This document shows, piece by piece, positions 11,901 to 23,700 of a stretch of 64,000 bases of DNA (its first letter is position 1; every line of letters begins with the position of its first letter). A program made the position numbers and the translations under genes. The DNA is from Casuarius casuarius (Eukaryota > Chordata > Aves > Casuariiformes > Casuariidae): contig PTFA01000011.1 of the NCBI GenBank assembly GCA_003342895.1, positions 4,803,652 through 4,867,651 of the forward strand, written 5' to 3'. A model generated the notes under the pieces. The model saw only the letters and a list, made by a program, of their open reading frames with translations, was not told the origin of the DNA and did no database searches.

Positions 11901-14900
11901 AGAGTTTGGATGATAGTGTCTTTGCAAATGGCCCAGGAACTTTTTCTGTTGCATAGGAGATCTTTGAGGTACACGGCTGTTGGTTCTCCAAGCAAGGAAC
12001 CAAGGAGGAAAAGAGGTGAGGAAAACTGGTGAGGCAGCACTGTTGGCACCATTTGGATCTCCCATCTTCATTTTGATGCTAACCCCTGGCCTTCCAGCAG
12101 CTCTTCAAGACTCGGTGGTTCTTATTACTGACCCTGCACCCTCTCAGCATGTCCCAGCAAAGTGGATATGCCTTTTACTGTTTTTGTAGCTACTTTTGTG
12201 ACTGTGTTTTAGCTCCACTTCACCACAGTGGTTTAAAAATGTAGGGCTATTTATCTTTGCAGTGTGACTGAAGAGGTGGTCAGATGGATGTTGCTGCAGT
12301 GGCAGGAAAAGGTACAGTGAAGAGAACAGGAAGCATGGGGGACCATACGGCTGCAGCTACTTGACTTGGGGCCCCAGAGCTGGAGGGACTCCCCACCCAA
12401 GGAGGAAGGGGGGTACTGAGCTGGGGCCACCCTTTGGGGCTGGGACCCCACAGTGAGTTGGCCTAATGGCTGCCTGCCAGCGTGGGGAAGATCAGCAGTA
12501 AGGGGCTGATGTGCCCAGCTGCACAAGCTGGAGTCCTTGGGAGATGCACCCTTGGCAGCAGTTCTACTGAAAAGGATTTACTTTAATAACAAATTCAGGT
12601 GGGAAACGATATTTTATCAGTCACACAACTTCAGAAGCTGAGTGTTCTTAGGTACTTTGTCATTCAAATGCAACAGGTATAAAAGTGTGTATATATGTTT
12701 GTGAGTCTACAAATATATGCATATTATATATGTGTACACATATATACACGCACACGTGTTGATTTTTTTTTAAATAAAAATACATATATATGGCAATATA
12801 TTCTCCCAGCCTGGAGTGTGCATTGCTCTGCAGCCCTGTCTCTGGGAGCTACTCCTGTGGACTGTATTATAAGCCACTCTGGGAAGATGAAAAAGTAGAG
12901 AACTTTTACCACCAGTATGCAGAATCCCTTGACACCATCAACATTAGTGGGAGGCTGACTTGACTTCATGTCATATTTCCACCTGCAGGCCATGGGACTA
13001 AAAAAAGGGCAACTGGTTTAGGCAACACAAACTTAAATAAGGACATCCTGTAGGACTGGGCTTCCCCTGGCAATTCTCCCCTTCTGCATGATACTCCTTT
13101 GCCTTGAGCATAAAACTGCCAGAAGTCCTGCTAACTAGCTGCAGCACAGAAAAGAAGTGGGGCAAGCAGTCTGACTGGAAGCCACTGTGAAGAATTTTTC
13201 TAAAGCCCGTAAGTGACACAGAACCGGAGGTGTTAAGCTGGCTCATAAAACAGTTAGCTTAGGACAGCAAGGAAACCTGTGTAGTGGAGGAAGAAGCAGA
13301 TAAAGCAGAAGCATCCCCTTTGGTTTAGTATACTGCATCAAAAGATTGAAAGCACTGATAAAGGCCATGCCTACACTAGTGTGATGACTTTAGTTTGCAT
13401 TTGAGAGATAAGGTGTTTAACTTTTTCCAATATAGATATGTGTTTCTATTTCAGGCATGTTTTGTTTTATCACTTATTTTTTTCCACTCTGTGTAAAAAC
13501 CACAGAAATAAAAACCACAAAAAAACCCTACTGAACCTTTTCTTTTATCAGATGACAACAGTATGGATTTGGTATTTGGTAGTACTGATCTAGCTGCTTC
13601 GTAAACCCAGAAGAGGAGACAAGATTTCCCCTTGAAAATTAAGGTGTGCAGAAATCCATGCCTTCTGTATGTGAGGAGTCCAAAGAGGACTGTGCATGTG
13701 GCTCCTTGTGGCTGGAGTAGCAGACTCCTGGCTGAGTTTCTGCAGGGGGTTCCTAGGACTTCTTGCAGGATGCTCACAGCTCTTCATGGCAGGAGAAAGC
13801 TATCACCTTCAGAGAATATTAGCTTCCCTGGGATGAAGCAGAAGGAGGAGCAGTGAAGCCTGGTAGGCCTGTGACTGGCACTGCCTAAGCCAAGGTGAGT
13901 GATGCTACATGTAAAATTGGCTGAAGGTGGGTAGTGAAGGAGCACCTGGAGTTTCATTTCTGCCAGACATCAATTCTGCTCTTACTCTTGTTCTTTTTAA
14001 AGTGGAGATTATTTGAGGTTTGTGGGTACTTTACAAGCAGCTCAATCCAGGATGTATGGTACAGCTGGGTCATGTTTGGCTGTGGAGTGGGAGGCCAATA
14101 CCCAGAATAACCTCGGGCTGAAAGAAGGGAAGAAAACTTTCATCCAGGAAGTCCAAGATACATGCCAGCTCTTACGGAAGCCTCTTGGGAGTTAAGCACC
14201 CCCTAGAAGCTCTTTTTCTTTCTCTGTTCATTGCTGAATATCTGCACAGGAGACTTTTTTGGGTTGGATTATCTGCAGTTCTGAAAGCAGTAATTGTACT
14301 TGTGTATTGTTACACAGGTTCTTCCTGGGAAAATCAGCAACAGGGTGTAGTAAACTCACAAGAGGCAGGAATTACAGTAGCTGATATCACGGTCATCTCT
14401 GTTATAGGTAAATTTGGTTACTATAGTACTGAAGTCAAGAGAGAGAGATCCATGAGGAATGGGTTAATGACCTGCAAACTGTAAGGGGATTCTGTAGGGC
14501 CAGGAGTAGAAGTTGCTGAGCACTGTCATGCTGGTCCAGTGACTGTGTAATTAATGGGGAGATTAGCTGGAATTAAAAAAAATCCTTTTTCTTGGTCTCT
14601 GGAAATGGCAATATAATTGCTTCTGGACATTTTGAACTGGAAGTGTCAGGACTTAAAGGCTTCATTATCGGCAGTGCTTTGCACCAGTGTGTTTGCTGAC
14701 ATCAGTGGGAACCACACATCATTTGTATCTGGGAAAATCAGGGTGTTAGATACATGGACCTTCCCCCCCCCCCCCCCCATTCTAAAGCAAAATGTGAAGC
14801 AAACACATTCTCTCCCTTTCTAAAAGGAAGAGAACAGGCCTAACAGAGGGTGTTGTCAGAGCAATTTTCTTAATCTCATTCATCCTTTGCTCCTGCTTTC

Positions 14901-17867
14901 CATTCCCAACACAGCTCTTTGAAGAGGCTGGCTGCAGGACAGCTGCAGATGCGAGGTGCACAGCATAGCTCACATAATAGCTTCATGGGACTGAGTTATT
15001 TTCTGGGTTGGCTGGTGTTAAGAAGGGAAATGTTTCTGACAGGAGAGGAGATGCCTACCTGCTTTCTTGCATTNCAGCTACTAAAGAATAAAAAGCCACA
15101 CAAAGCAGTGATCCACTGTATGTGCTGTCTTTTTTTCCTGGAAGAAAAGAAATGCTTTGTAATAATGTTAATATTAGTTTTATTCTAAATATTACTATGA
15201 ATGAATTCATCATGAGTGTGTTTTCAGGGCTGGGTATCTTTCAGTGGATAGAAATACCAGAAGGCTAGGTCCATCCAGCCCAGTATCTTTTTTGCAGTGG
15301 CATGCAGCAGATGGTCAAGGAAGACTTTTAAGAATAGAGCAAGCATACGTTGAAATATCCCTCTCCCACAATGCAACTTTTCAGTTGCTGAGTATTAGCA
15401 GCTTGGGGAATATTTATCTGCTGGCCCTTTTGATAAGGTTCATCTTCCTTCTAGGGCATTCAAAGTCTTCTCATATTTTAAACTTCATTTCCAGCTGAGG
15501 GACTTCAAGAACGCTCGGAAGTGGATCATTGCTTAGGAGTGACCGGGGACAATGTTCAAGCAGTGTCTGTTCCCTGAATAGGGACTGCAGGCTGCTCTGA
15601 GACCTGGCACAATACTCTCAGAAAGTAGTGAATAGGCTGCTCAAAACGGAGGCCAGGGCCTGGCCCCTGAGATGCCCAGGAAATGCAGATGTACAGGCAC
15701 AACNGCCGGTACATTTCCTCAGGTAACTGGTACAACTCAGATGTCTAGTAGCACATGTTCCAATTTTGAGGAAAAATGGGAGAACTTCTGAGACTGCCAC
15801 TAAAACTGCTCCAGTTATTTATTGCAAACGAGTTATCGCTAGCTAACCCTAACTTCCTGAGTTGCTCAGGCTTGAAAGGACAGCTAAAAGTAGAAGCTGA
15901 CCTGGGGGTGTTGTAAATGTGGCCTTCCCAGCATCTCTCCCTTCAGAAAAGGTGTTGGCTGACTGCAGGCTTCATAGTTGGTTGCTGTGTGATTGCCAAG
16001 TAATTGCTGTATTCAGAGGTCCATTAGCTCTGGAGCTGACAGCCAGCCTTGTGTAGGGTACAAGGACTCACACCTGGAGAAATCATGCTAAGTTACAGAG
16101 GAGTGGGGTTTGAGAAGAGAGGTCTAGGTAGGTGGTGAGGAGGAAACATTTAATACATCATAGTGGGTGATGCACCTTCTCACTAGGTAGGCAGATGCTG
16201 CTGTGTAAAAGTTCTGGCTGCACTAAAAGTGTGGTTTGGGATTTTAAATAATGTAGCCTTGCTTTGGGTACTCCTTACTGTTATCTTATACTTGTGTGAG
16301 AGGTGGAAGAGTTGACACAGCTGTGTGCAACTGCCTCCCCTTGCCACCCTCCCCTGGCCAAAGATACCAAATGTTTTAGAGAACAAACCTTCTCAAGCAT
16401 GGTCTTTCCTACTCTTTAAAGCCTATTTTCATTGAAAAGCAGAGATATATTTTCCTGAGTTAATCATGGGAATGGCCATGTAACGTGGGATATTTTTTAA
16501 AATGTCGCTGTAATGAGTGATGCTCTGGTTGATAGTTGCTTCTTTACAAAATGCACCCTTTCCTCCTTCAGATTATTTTAAAAATGCTTTCATTATGTTG
16601 TACTTTGCTTTTATTTAACCAATTTTAAATTGCTGCTCTGGGTAGCACTGGGCTTGTAGCTTGTATTTGATGTGTAACAGCAGGCAACCTGAAGTTGTGG
16701 TTTGTTCTTCATGTCGGAAAGCAGTTCATTTCCCTAGTTTTAACTGTGTCACATCCTCCTGAGTGGAGTGTACAAGCAGATGTTTTATTTTTGCTGAGCT
16801 GATTCAGAGGGGCACAGCTTCTCTCATGCGGGGGCAAGAGGCTATGTCTGTCTCTGAGACTGATCAACAACATGTTAAAATCTCAGGAGCTTCAATGAAA
16901 AGAGCATTGTGAACTGTACAGCTGAAGACAGGGAATATCTGGGACTGATGGTCCTGAACTGAGATTGTTCTCACTTTTGTGGAACTGTCTGGGCCTATCG
17001 TGGGGAGGCGAGCTCTGGGTTTATTGGACCAGTTCTCTAGTGCGCAGCTGCCACCAGAACCGCCGTCGCTGCTGGAGCCGATGTGTGCACGGACATCCCC
17101 TTGTCCGCAGAAGTGGGATACCACAAGCCCGGAGCCCGCTGGCAGTGCTGCTGTTCGTCTTGAGTGACCAGAGGACTCTTCTCCAGGCTGACAACTGGGT
17201 AACTTTTCTCCAACCTTAGTATTCACTGGGATGATACCAAACATGAGTGGTGGCATCCTCCAGCTGGAACGCTAAGGCTAATGGAAGAGAGGCACACACA
17301 TCGTGTGGCCTTCTGCCAGCCTCTGCTGTCAAGGCTGACTTAAAATTTTAATTTATTTTAATGTAGTTACTGAGGCATTTTAATTCCATCAAAGGAAATA
17401 GCACAAGACAATCTACAAATATTCATTTGCTACTTTTAAATGAATTTGATTCAGCTGCATTTGGTTTCTCCTTTACAGGTTTTACTTTGAGATTTACTTC
17501 TTGCTTACAGGCATAAGTATTCAAGGACTGTGAACCTTAAAAATCACAATCTAAATTCTGTTTTTCGTACATGAATATTTAAACAGTATATCCTCTGTTC
17601 TTTCTGTAATGTCCCACTTTTAATCATTAATGCCTGTACTTTTGAGCAAATAACCATATATAGATATATGAATTGTACGCATTTTAAAAAAGGGTAGTTC
17701 TTTGGGACAAAGTACAATAACACAATATTCTGTATATGAATACATACAGCTCCAACAAAATTGGTGAATGTTGAATTTGTTGTTAAACATTGTGTTTTCT
17801 TTTCTTTTTAGAGGGACTGAAAAACTATTTGCAAATTGGGTCAAATTCAGTACATGATTTTGAGTAA
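5839..17867 (+). CDS. CD160: CD160-like Ig-superfamily receptor (five-exon model, 250 aa)
   Basis: Coding exons are 5839-5929, 6621-6965, 8093-8224, 14279-14407 and 17812-17867. Every internal junction is phase 1, and the joined length of 753 nt stays in frame to a TAA. Residues 1-30 form a signal-peptide exon. Residues 31-145 are one V-set Ig domain with C56, W72 and C124 and the DSGRYQC motif, plus an extra C90. N-glycosylation sequons fall at N55, N115, N143 and N151. The domain resembles CD160 (LTLNCTIRHR; SGRYQC; GHF before the final strand). The next exon aligns with the CD160 C-terminus (NEALS...QLEKMW against human NEGTLS...FLQEKVW followed by a hydrophobic end). Mammalian CD160 binds HVEM and is mostly GPI-anchored on NK and T cells. 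Here the hydrophobic exon ends in a clean donor, and exons 4-5 would add a second hydrophobic stretch and a short tail. Exons 1-3 are well supported; exons 4-5 are inferred from frame and splice sites. Confidence 0.65.
6621..6965 (+). CDS. CD160: CD160-like exon 2: V-set Ig domain
   Basis: This 345-nt phase 1-1 exon has acceptor ttttaaatcacag and donor acag|gtaagc. It encodes a complete V-set domain: B-strand cysteine in LNCTI, C-strand tryptophan in AHWYKK, and the F-strand motif DSGRYQC. Spacing between the two canonical cysteines is 68 residues, typical of V domains. This is the clearest coding exon of the gene. The open frame runs on past the donor for about 20 codons as intron read-through. 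Confidence 0.85.
8093..8224 (+). CDS. CD160: CD160-like exon 3: stalk and hydrophobic segment
   Basis: This 132-nt phase 1-1 exon has acceptor tgtcatatcag and donor aaag|gtaaga. It encodes a Ser/Thr/Asn-rich stalk (about 30 residues, with NTT sequon) and then the hydrophobic segment WAVPMVFWIIVYV ending in Lys. The pattern NEALS...QLEKMW plus hydrophobic end corresponds to the CD160 C-terminal region that directs GPI attachment in mammals. If the donor is not used, the frame adds a charged 12-residue end (KKTCIDLFLR is part of it) and stops at 8257-8259. That end is a poor GPI signal, which favours splicing onward. Confidence 0.7.
8225..14278. other. CD160-like intron 3 (6 kb), no other gene seen
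   Basis: This is AT-rich intronic sequence. It contains a TA/CA-rich low-complexity stretch at about 12684-12760. Several acceptor-like sites followed by short in-phase frames occur (for example after 10578-10594 and after 10680) and could be alternative last exons giving short tails. None is convincing. Overlapping open frames on both strands at 11730-12070 look fortuitous. Confidence 0.4.
12684..12760 (+). repeat. TA/CA low-complexity stretch
   Basis: Alternating tatatgtgt / tacacatata sequence with partial self-complementarity, lying in the long intron of the CD160-like gene. Confidence 0.7.
14279..14407 (+). CDS. CD160: Candidate CD160-like exon 4: membrane segment and tail
   Basis: This 129-nt segment has a plausible acceptor (ggttggattatctgcag) and donor (ata g|gtaaat), and it is phase 1-1 like the exons before it. 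It encodes VLKAVIVLVYCYT followed by a polar stretch (GSSWENQQQGVVNSQEAG) and a Thr/Val/Ile-rich end. Joined to exon 3 it gives a roughly 26-residue hydrophobic stretch interrupted by two lysines (model K189 and K192). I know no family match for this tail. The human transmembrane CD160 isoform also uses an extra exon after the hydrophobic exon, but its sequence is unrelated as far as I can tell. An open frame continues to 14484 if the donor is ignored. Confidence 0.4.
14763..14778 (+). repeat. Poly-C tract (16 C)
   Basis: An uninterrupted run of 16 C bases lies in intron 4 of the CD160-like gene. It is a homopolymer microsatellite that is probably length-variable and prone to assembly error. 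Confidence 0.9.
15255..15450 (-). repeat. Old CR1-family LINE 3' fragment
   Basis: The + strand reads as the reverse complement of a sauropsid CR1-type 3' region: a 'ggtccatccagcccagtatc' start, then 'cagtggc...agcagatg', 'agagcaagcatac' and 'atatccctctcc'. It is highly diverged. The same family occurs at 40656-40990. End points are approximate. Confidence 0.5.
16862..17260. repeat. GC-rich block, possible LTR remnant
   Basis: This block is GC- and CpG-rich within an AT-rich intron (core about 16970-17210, including gccaccagaaccgccgtcgc). It has sharp compositional edges and open frames on both strands. The composition and the short phrase pattern resemble an avian retroviral LTR, but I cannot identify TG...CA ends or a target-site duplication. 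A CpG-island-like regulatory element is the main alternative. Confidence 0.3.
17812..17867 (+). CDS. CD160: Candidate CD160-like terminal exon: tail end and stop
   Basis: A very strong pyrimidine-rich acceptor (tgtgttttcttttctttttag) is followed in the required phase by a short open frame, EGLKNYLQIGSNSVHDFE, ending in TAA. The YLQI element is an incomplete ITIM-like YxxI: the residue two before the tyrosine is Lys, not S/I/V/L. The support is the acceptor quality, the matching phase and the one tyrosine motif. No homology is recognised. A chance acceptor cannot be excluded. Confidence 0.35.
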
Positions 17868-20649
17868 AAAGCACCTTTTTTGATAAAGTAAAATCAAATT
17901 CTCAAAATTTTTTGACTGAAAGCAGCTTTTGTCATGCATAATTTATCCAAATTGAAAAAAAAGAAACCTTTAAATGGTATTGAATAACATGAAGCAACAC
18001 AAAATATTTTGCTTGTGGCAAATATTTTAGGTGAACGAAAACTGAAATTTGGGAGGTTTGTAATACAGGAGTTACATTACGTGTTGCAGGTTAGTAGTAG
18101 AATACTGATAAGTATAGTTGTACTGGCATTATTTTTAGGTTGAAATGAAAGCTTTTCATCCAGATATGTCAGAGTTCTGTTAGAATTTTGCAGAAAACCT
18201 GTCAGGCTGTTGTCCGAATGTGCATACATACTGTAGTGTGTTTAAGAAAAAAATATTTCCTCTTGCATTTGGATCACAAATGTGGCAGTGTTTGATTTTT
18301 CTGTGACACAAATATGGCAGTGATCTGTTTGTTTTTTCTGTGCACCAGGCATCCTCACTCAATGTATTTTAAAATGGAATTTTAATGCTACATTATTGAA
18401 GCCTGTAACTTTTACATCAATTGATATCAGCTGAGGATCTGGGTTTCTGGTTGCACAGAGAGGCTTAAACTCTGGCCAGCTTTCTTCCCCTCCTCCCAGC
18501 ACATTTTGAGAAGTGTACTTGTACTTAAAAATGAGTGTGAACAGCACCTGATCAGAATAGCCCAGAAGGAAAGTCCTGTTGCAACACACATGACGTTTCT
18601 GAAGCAACCATTGCATGAAGATATTTGCTAGTCTGGTGCATACTGGATTTTGACTTGAGAATGAAAACAACTANTGAAATATCAATATTTTCCATAGGAT
18701 GGAAACACCATTTTTCAGTCATCTCTAATTACAGTTAACTGATTCAGAAAATAGAATATTGAAGAGACATAAATGAATGCATAAAGGAGAGAATGACAAA
18801 AAGGCCAACAAGAAGAGAATTATTGGGAGTGCAGAGGTCAGTGAGGGAAAAGGAGATGGCTTTATGGGCAGGTTAGAGAGAGTCTCAAGACAAAAGTGCA
18901 GGTAAATGGGGTGAAGATGGATGGAGAAAGGATCCCAGCGAGTCTTCCAAGCCCAGCTTGTAGTATAAAACGGTAGTTTCCAGAGAACAACAACAGCAAA
19001 GAAAACCACCTCTGACCCTGTCTGGCAGGACTCAACCTCTCTGAGTAGTAAGCTAGAGCTCTGGATTTTCTGTCAAACAGGCAGGATGCCATAGGGAGAG
19101 AGTCAAAGAGATGATATAATCAGGAATAGGAGGGAATACTGCTTGAACCTCTATAACCAAGTTGACAAAAAGAGAGCAAATATTTGGCGATAAAAGCTAT
19201 AGGAGGCTAGTGACATCGAAACACTGTGGGAGCTCTCAGTCTTTTGTGGCACATAACCTGCTCTTCATTTTAAACTCTTGTCAAAGCTGGGAAGAATCCT
19301 GCTAACAGTGTCACTTGTGTGCTTGAGCAGCACGTCTGTGTCACTCTGGAATGAAATGGAAAGTTCCTTGTACTCTTCAACATGTGTTGATTTGTTTCAA
19401 AACAAGGAACCTGCAGTTCACCCAAACACAGGTTCCCTTTTTGTTGTTAATGNCCGATTCATGACAGCAACATCAGAAAGTAAGATATATTCCCTCTCGT
19501 GTCCTCTGAGGCCTCTTGGTCGGGGGTGCAGCAGTGTATCAGTAGTGAATCTTTTGGTTGTGACAGAATCAACATGAGTTGCAGCAGGTGCTTGTCCAAA
19601 ATCGGCTGCAGCCTTGAGACCTGAGCAAAGTCATTGGGATTTTGGCTGTGTGAGCACACGTGTGCGTCGTTTACACAGTATAATGCAAAACTGCCTTGCC
19701 AGACTGAGGTCGTTTATGTATGATATCTGACTGCAGAAAAGTTTCAGTGATGTTCTTACCCAAACCCACGTTCAAGCAACAGCTGAAAGAGCTTTTGTCA
19801 TAATTCTCTGCTATGAACCATATATATTTTGACTGGAAAGCTTTTGGACAACATGCAGCTGTGTTTTTTTGTGTGGACCTGAAAACAATGGGTTTGAATG
19901 AAAGCAACCATCTGAGTCTTACCAATGAATAGCTGCCCATTTACTAAGAAGTAGCTANCAATTGATACAAAATAGTTTGTTAAAAAAAATGATATAGTTA
20001 TGGAATAGCCTAAGTTGCTAAATGCCTCTTCAGAACACTGTGTCCAAAAAACAGGAAATAAACTTGCATGGTTTTCATCACTTACAATAAGATGATTGTC
20101 CTTTTTGTTCCACTACAGAAGTGGAGTTACCCTTTGGGAAATTAAAAGCGTGGCAAGCGTTAGGAATCACTTCTTCGGGTTGCTTCCTTAGAACAGCTGA
20201 TGAAGACTAGATCATGAACTTTCTTATACATGCTGTTGCCTTTATTTTTCAGAAAGTGTTGTAGAGCACNCATGTGCTCTCTAGCAAAGCCTTCTTCTCA
20301 TTCTCTGTGGATAAGCCTATAAAGGTGTAGCAGGTCTCTAGCTAATCTTTGTGCTAGGTAGCTGGGCATGAAGGGTGAGCAGCTAGAGATGACTGGAAAA
20401 TGGTGCTAGAGATCCTCGATTTCTAAAACTTGTATGTAAACGGTAGCCTTTATTCTCACAACCCTTTCTGTTTTACTTTCTTCAGCATGAGAATGCTGCT
20501 TGACCTGGAGTCTTTTTTAGAATTTCTGTTTTCAAAGGAAACAAAGATTTTGCTTTGGGTTCTCTTTGAAGGGACTTGCACAATAATTTGTGATTCCATG
20601 TCATTTTCTTTGCTTTCACTTTCTGCAGTGCCAATGCCTTCTGCCAGAG
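17868..20649. other. CD160-like 3' flank / intergenic to CD200R
   Basis: No gene is recognised here. If 17865-17867 is the true stop, the 3' UTR starts in an AT-rich stretch. The first clean AATAAA I see is at 20057-20062, which would make a long (about 2.2 kb) UTR. The ctttctgcag at about 20619-20628, shortly before the CD200R ATG, is a candidate acceptor for a CD200R 5'-UTR exon. Confidence 0.4.
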
Positions 20650-20716
20650 ATGGCTCAGACCCGAGCAGTTCTGGCTGCACTCCTTTTCTTGTTAATCAAC
20701 CTGGTTCAAAGGTCAG
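20650..20716 (+). CDS. CD200R1: CD200R exon 1: signal peptide
   Basis: ATG at 20650 opens a 22-residue leader (MAQTRAVLAALLFLLINLVQ plus RS) with a textbook hydrophobic core, ending phase 1 at donor tcag|gtaagt. An earlier ATG at 20634 is in a different frame and encodes no leader, so 20650 is preferred. Confidence 0.8.
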
Positions 20717-23700
20717 GTAAGTGAGAAAGATGGCAAGCTACATGCACTACTGCTTGATACTCTGTATTCCCAACTCACTAGTACACTGGAACTTCACAGT
20801 TCACCAGTGAAATTTTGTTTATTGTTTAATGTGTACACAAAGAGTGATGTCACCTCAGCAGACAAAATAATCCTTCAGCCTCCCAGAGTGGCACAGGATG
20901 AGATACCTGATAGGAATCTATCACAGATCACCTGAAGATCCAGTTCCTCTTCAACTGAGAAAACATCATAAGAACTATTATTTCTGGCAGAAGAAGGATC
21001 TATGTATGTCCCATACATAAACTACTGCACCAAATGATCTTGGGTTTTAAACTCCTTACAGGCTCCATCACTGCTGCTGCTACTACCTATGCTTTAAGCA
21101 AGGCACCTAATTCAATAACATGCTATTTCTTTTATGTAGTTTTCTTTCCCTCGAGGGTGAGTCTTGCGCTCCTCATCACTTTTTCAAAGCCCATACAAAA
21201 GTGAAAAAAATCTGTTGACTAAAAAAAGTTGGAGGACTTTAGTTCACCAGCATGCATCACTTACGTTCATGGAATCTGCAGCAGAAAGGTGCCATCTCCA
21301 CTGCACTCCCAGTCCTCAAAGAGAGTGANGGCAGGAAGCTGCGCCTGGAAATTGGATGCTAGTTATATGTGTCTGCACTGAGCTCTGTGTCCCCAAGGCT
21401 ACCAGCCCAAAGGAAAAGTTTTTAAATGGCAAAAATGTCAGGCTCCAGATTCACAATGCCAATTGAAACAATAGTCAAAGTGTGGTACAATTACAAGCCT
21501 TGGACCTGCAGTATCACTAGTCTTCCAGGGAACACAGGGCCCATGGTATCTATCTGAAATGTGCTGCAGTCTCAGCCAGCTTTTAAACCATACAGTATAA
21601 ATACACAAAGGAAGGTACAGAATCTGCTCAGGGTTTCAGTACAATAATGAAGTAGAGATTTTTAATGAACAAAGTCAAGAGCCTCCTATGCTTTGATGAT
21701 GACAATAGCATTATTTGTTTCTCTTTTCTTCTTTTGTAGCTTATAATACAGTGAACGTGGAGGCTGGTCATGAGGCTGTGTTGAGTTGCCCTTACTCCTC
21801 CAAAATGCCTTTGCTAATGGTGACATGGAAGACGAAATCCAGCACTTACTGCTCGTTGGCCTATAGATATGATAACAATGAGACAAGAAAGTTAAACTGC
21901 AATGAAAGGATGACATGGAAATATTCACCTGACAGTGACCCTGCTCTTCGTATTTACCCTGTGAACCTTGGCGATGAAGGAAATTACACCTGTGAAATTG
22001 TCAGCAGTGAGGGGAATTTTATTTTTTTCTCTTCTCTGACTGTGATAGGTAAGACGTACCTTGTGCTTTTTCTGTGTGGAGATAAAAATGATTTGATTTG
22101 GTGTTAAAAGTCCAAATCCATTTTTGAGACACGCTGAAATTGCACGTGAAGAGGTAGAAGACTCCTCAGTGAAGAGACAATACCTTAAGCTGATTTAGTC
22201 TGGCTGGCTATTTGGGAACAGGGATGAGGAGATATGCAATAGGACTAGGCTGTTATTATGGGGAAATACTCTGTTTTTTGCAATTTTATTTAAGTTTATT
22301 CCAAGTCATGAACCAGGGAGGTTTTAAGATGCACCAAATACAACAGCCTAAGGTAGTTTCTGAGGTAGTTCTTTGGGCGTAACAGAGGTTTTGAATGTTG
22401 CATGAATGTACACATGACTAGGAGTATGTGCTCTTATGGGTTAATGCAAATGGAAGATGGCAAATAAATATTGCTACTGTAAGCTGAGCAAGAGGACGCT
22501 CAACCAAAATTCTCAGCAAGGTTGATGTGTGTTTTGTCTGAGTAAAGGTTGAATAAGAAGGAAGCAAGAGTTTCAGGACATTATGTGGAAACATTTCACT
22601 CTTCGAGAAATACTGAAAGCTGTCTATAAGATTGCATAACTAAAATAAAAATGAAAAAAGTCCATTTTCAAGCTAGGCAGGAACAAAAGAGTATTAGGAA
22701 GCATAATCAATACATCAAATCATCTTTCTCAGAATCAGGTAAACCATCTCTGGGTTTCCATAAATTTGAAGAAACATTTTACCTAGGGATGGATTTTATG
22801 TTCTGGTCATACTAGTTAAATTTTAGTGATACTTTCTTCAGTATGTGCACTGCTGTATTTAGAACTCGTAATTTAAAACAGCCCTATTCTTCATTCCATC
22901 TTCTGATTCTGCTGTAATCTTCTTTCATAAAACATGAGGGAACGAGACTTTTAAGTGCAGCTAGCAATTTTTGGAGATACTAGTCTTGGACTCTGATGTA
23001 TTTTTTCTCCCTGAAGATGGCTAGTGCTAATATTCCAGATTACTTTAAAATATCTTGAATTGGAGATGTAAACTAAAAAATACTACCCATTTTTCTTGAT
23101 TGGAGAGATTTTACTGAACTAGAAATAATGATCGTGAGTCTTTTCTTCTTCTTCTTCTTCTTTCATAGTCCCTCCTACAGTGACTTTGACCTCTGACAGG
23201 AGTGGGGTGGCTGTTTGTCAAGCCTCTGCAGGAAAGCCAGCTGCAGAAATCTCCTGGATACCTGCAAATAACCACAGTACTAAGAAAGAAGTTCATCATC
23301 CCAATGGAACAGTAACCAGAGTGAGCTGCATAGACTGGGACAGCAGCATGCATCCCACTGTGACCTGCCTCGTTACCCATCCAGCTACAAACAAGTCTCT
23401 GTCCTTAGATCCATCATGTATATATCATTTTTCTGTAATTGCTCTTCATCATGATCTTGTGATTCTTTGTACTTCTCTATGCAGATGTTCCTACTGACTG
23501 CCAGGGCTTCATAGATTGTTTAGGGGGATGACATACCAAAATCGTAGTGCACGTAGAAAAATTAATAATTTTGAGCTAGTCCTTTGAAACCCAAAGTTCC
23601 TGGCATTGTATAGGGAAACTGCCAGAGCTTGCTTCCTTCTACTCTAGTTTTGTTTTTATAAGAGTCCCTCATTCTGTTTCAATGTCCTTTTCAGTCACTG

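Noticed and set aside
11730..12071. Overlapping 100-codon frames on both strands, one with a GPCR-like LNPF phrase
   Set aside because: No consistent motif order on either strand, and the frames contain an N and lack splice context.
16864..17256. 130-codon - strand frame in the GC-rich block
   Set aside because: Long frame explained by GC composition; a frame is also open on the other strand and no domain is recognisable.
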